64,000 bases of DNA, from NCBI RefSeq assembly GCF_900078755.1, contig NZ_FKIH01000005.1; one strand, 5' to 3'. A program made the translations under genes and the position numbers. Within the stretch, counting starts at the first letter, position 1, and each line of letters opens with the position of its first letter. The DNA comes from Ichthyocystis sparus (GTDB lineage Bacteria; Pseudomonadota; Gammaproteobacteria; Burkholderiales; 2013Ark19i). The notes under the pieces were generated by a model. The model saw only the letters and a program-made list of their open reading frames with translations, did not search any database and was not told where the DNA came from. Below are positions 62,449-64,000 of this stretch, one piece after another.

Positions 62449-63750
62449 ATGATTGATCCTAATGGTGCACCAGGTGGTGGTAGAGTAGATCAAAGCAGTC
62501 CCGCAGGGGGACCTGAAGCTCCTGAAGGTGATAACGAACAACTTTCAGTTGGTGATGGTTCTGATGCTAGAGCTGCAAGTAGCCCTGCAGACGAGGGTTC
62601 GGCACGTGAAATTAGTTCACGCAATATGGAGATTGCAACTTCAGAAAATGCTGGCCGCTCAGGAAAAAGTAAAGGGGCTAGTGGTGCAAACAAGTTAATG
62701 GCCCAGGGAAAGGCAAAGTTGAGTCAACTAGGTCATAAGATAGCAAATGCATTTGCAACTCTCAAAAGCAATCTTGAAGCTAGAATTACTCAGATGGAAC
62801 TCAAGGTTAGATCTAAAATGGTTAAGAATGGTCAAATGCGGCCATTTGGTCTCCCTGGACCTGTTGAGAGAAATGAAGGTGGGGGTGCTGCTTCTCAATT
62901 ATCAAGACAAGGTGCTGTACGTGACCGTGCAAGTAGTGATCAGGCAGATGGTTTAACGAGACAGGGGGCTATACGTGATCGTGCAGGCAGTAATCAAACA
63001 GATGGTTTAACGAGGCAAGGTGCTGTGCGTCATCATGAAGATGATGGTGGTCGAAGAGAAGGTTTAAGGAATTTAGTGGCACAATCTCCTGCAAACATCG
63101 GTTCACATACAGGAAAAAGTTCTAAAGGTCTGTTGGGCAAAATTAAGAGTTTCTTCGCTAAATTGAAGGCAAACATTGTCCGCCATGCCAGGGATTTCAA
63201 TCCAGCAAAATCATTGGGGTTAATCTCCAATCGATCCCACGGATCTGCACCTGCCATCCCTAGTGCTCCCCCTGCTCCTGTTGATCACGTTTATGAAGAA
63301 ATAGATTATAGCGCTATTGGAAGAGGAAGTAGCAGTAGTGAGCATATATATGAAGACATGGATAGCGTTGCTGGTAGAGGCGGTAGAGAACCACGTTCAT
63401 CTCTTCCTGGAGACAATACCAGAACACAGTATGACAATAGGGGTGATGGTACAGTACCACATTATGACAATAGAACAACTGCCGGTGAAGACAAGTATGC
63501 TACTGTCAGTAAAAATAAAATTGATGATGAATTGATGAACGAGCTGCTTACGGAGTTTGATGGTCTTTTTGTTCATCATACACCAGATGAAATGCGTTCC
63601 TCATTAGATGAAGCATATAAACTAGAGCTAGAGGCTGTATTCAGAGATTACAATGCCAGCTCTGGTGAGGATACGGCACCTCCACTTCCACCAAGGAATA
63701 TTGGTGGTCCCAACAGACCGCCAAGGGCAAGGGATGCTACCGGAAATTAA
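62449..63750 (+). CDS. Candidate tyrosine-phosphorylated effector with SH2- and SH3-ligand motifs
   Basis: A 433-residue, low-complexity hydrophilic protein with no enzymatic domain. Order of features: a Gly/Pro/Ser-rich start (1-80); a Lys-rich amphipathic helix (82-124); three 18-19-residue repeats LSRQGAVRDR/LTRQGAIRDR/LTRQGAVRHH (151-205); a second basic amphipathic helix GLLGKIKSFFAKLKANIV (227-244); then a tyrosine cluster: Tyr282 in DHVYEEI, Tyr287 in IDYSAI, Tyr301 in EHIYEDM, Tyr328 and Tyr339 in YDNR, and Tyr350 in KYATV; an acidic helical segment (358-400); and PPLPPR (411-416). YEEI is the optimal Src-family SH2 ligand, YxN the Grb2 type, IDYSAI fits the ITIM consensus, and PPLPPR a class II SH3 ligand (established knowledge of these motifs). 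That it is injected and phosphorylated in host cells is inference. AAGGAAGAG precedes the ATG. Confidence 0.8.
   Translation: MIDPNGAPGGGRVDQSSPAGGPEAPEGDNEQLSVGDGSDARAASSPADEGSAREISSRNMEIATSENAGRSGKSKGASGANKLMAQGKAKLSQLGHKIANAFATLKSNLEARITQMELKVRSKMVKNGQMRPFGLPGPVERNEGGGAASQLSRQGAVRDRASSDQADGLTRQGAIRDRAGSNQTDGLTRQGAVRHHEDDGGRREGLRNLVAQSPANIGSHTGKSSKGLLGKIKSFFAKLKANIVRHARDFNPAKSLGLISNRSHGSAPAIPSAPPAPVDHVYEEIDYSAIGRGSSSSEHIYEDMDSVAGRGGREPRSSLPGDNTRTQYDNRGDGTVPHYDNRTTAGEDKYATVSKNKIDDELMNELLTEFDGLFVHHTPDEMRSSLDEAYKLELEAVFRDYNASSGEDTAPPLPPRNIGGPNRPPRARDATGN
62899..63063 (+). repeat. 54-base in-frame tandem repeats
   Basis: Two 54-base units (62899-62952, 62953-63006) and a third diverged 57-base unit (63007-63063) encode the L[ST]RQGA[VI]R repeats of the tyrosine-motif protein. 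Confidence 0.85.
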
Positions 63751-63835
63751 ATGGCTTGGGTTATGAATACATTATAATCTAATGCTGGCAACACAATGTT
63801 ACAGTGCAAAATGGTTAGTAGCTATACATATCATC

Positions 63836-63871
63836 CAGTGCAACCTACTATATGGGTTGCACTGTGTTTTT
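63836..63871 (+). terminator. Rho-independent terminator after the tyrosine-motif gene
   Basis: A perfect ten-base stem CAGTGCAACC/GGTTGCACTG with a nine-base loop is followed by TGTTTTT, 85 bases after the stop. The remaining bases to the window end hold no recognised gene. Confidence 0.9.
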
Positions 63872-64000
63872 AAGATAATTAACTTATTTAGCAATAAGAT
63901 TGTTATGTGCTTATAAAGCATAGAATAAATTACCTTGTGTATAATAGGTAGGATAGTAAAAACTAAGTAATAAGCGTGATATTGTGTCATTAATATTTAA

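Noticed and set aside
62232..62456. Possible 74-residue protein before the tyrosine-motif gene
   Set aside because: No ribosome binding site, runs into the next gene, composition of random AT-rich DNA.
62449..63750. Classical EPIYA effector
   Set aside because: No exact EPIYA motif; the tyrosine contexts are YEEI, YDN, YATV and similar, so only the general class is proposed.
59281..64000. Insertion sequence or prophage around the accessory genes
   Set aside because: No transposase, integrase, terminal inverted repeats or attachment site seen.

Overview
The window looks like a piece of chromosome from a host-associated, probably obligately intracellular betaproteobacterium. The backbone genes point there: a DUF1841 protein, an NDUFS6-like zinc-finger protein, an intracellular PHB depolymerase, a di-haem cytochrome c4-type protein, a lipoyl-domain-bearing E3, a type IV pilin, the rnf-nth operon and a birA-coaX pair. 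The DNA is moderately AT-rich. Housekeeping genes are tightly packed but are interrupted by long hypothetical proteins with eukaryote-facing motifs. The style recalls the fish epitheliocystis agents (Candidatus Ichthyocystis), but that placement is an inference and no search was possible.

Layout. 0-4 kb: pyruvate dehydrogenase aceE-aceF. 4.2-8.7 kb: an outer-membrane barrel, glnS and an OPT transporter. 8.8-9.9 kb (minus): queE-queD. 10.0-12.2 kb: tRNA-Thr, xseB, ispA, folE2. 12.2-13.7 kb (minus): bcp and a catalytically degenerate acid phosphatase. 14.4 kb: DUF1841. 14.9-20.2 kb (minus): lpd-folD-purE-purK-sua5. 20.3-25.9 kb: rnfABCDGE-nth behind an inverted repeat that brackets a perfect -10. 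26-28.6 kb: yaaA, an M14 carboxypeptidase and a HAD phosphatase. 29-31.3 kb: a repeat-rich effector-like gene. 31.3-38.7 kb (minus): clpB and ribF-ileS-lspA-fkpB. 39-43.6 kb: phaZ, cytochrome c, a thioredoxin-fold protein and a GltB-like protein. 43.7-48.8 kb: a TIR-like/beta-helix protein, purB, a tail-anchored small protein and ispH. 48.8-58.9 kb: dsbC, a ubiH-like gene, a Nudix gene, rimI-birA-coaX-coaE-yacG, two pilins, mnmA, a zf-CHCC protein and trhO. 59-64 kb: an accessory stretch with two large effector-like genes, each followed by a strong terminator.

The housekeeping genes form recognisable modules: pyruvate to acetyl-CoA (aceEF plus lpd), Rnf electron transport, de novo purines (purE, purK, purB), one-carbon/folate and queuosine (folD, folE2, queD, queE), isoprenoids (ispA, ispH), CoA and biotin attachment (coaX, coaE, birA), tRNA modification (mnmA, trhO, sua5), and lipoprotein and disulfide processing (lspA, dsbC).

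The most striking candidate for undescribed biology is the 433-residue protein at 62449-63750. It combines lysine-rich amphipathic segments with a cluster of tyrosine motifs of the kind bound by host SH2 domains (YEEI, IDYSAI, IYEDM, two YDN, YATV) and a C-terminal PPLPPR SH3-type ligand. It reads like a bacterial effector that acts as a phosphotyrosine scaffold. The TIR-like/beta-helix fusion at 43.7 kb, the heptad-repeat protein at 29 kb and the active-site-less phosphatase at 13 kb are the next most interesting.
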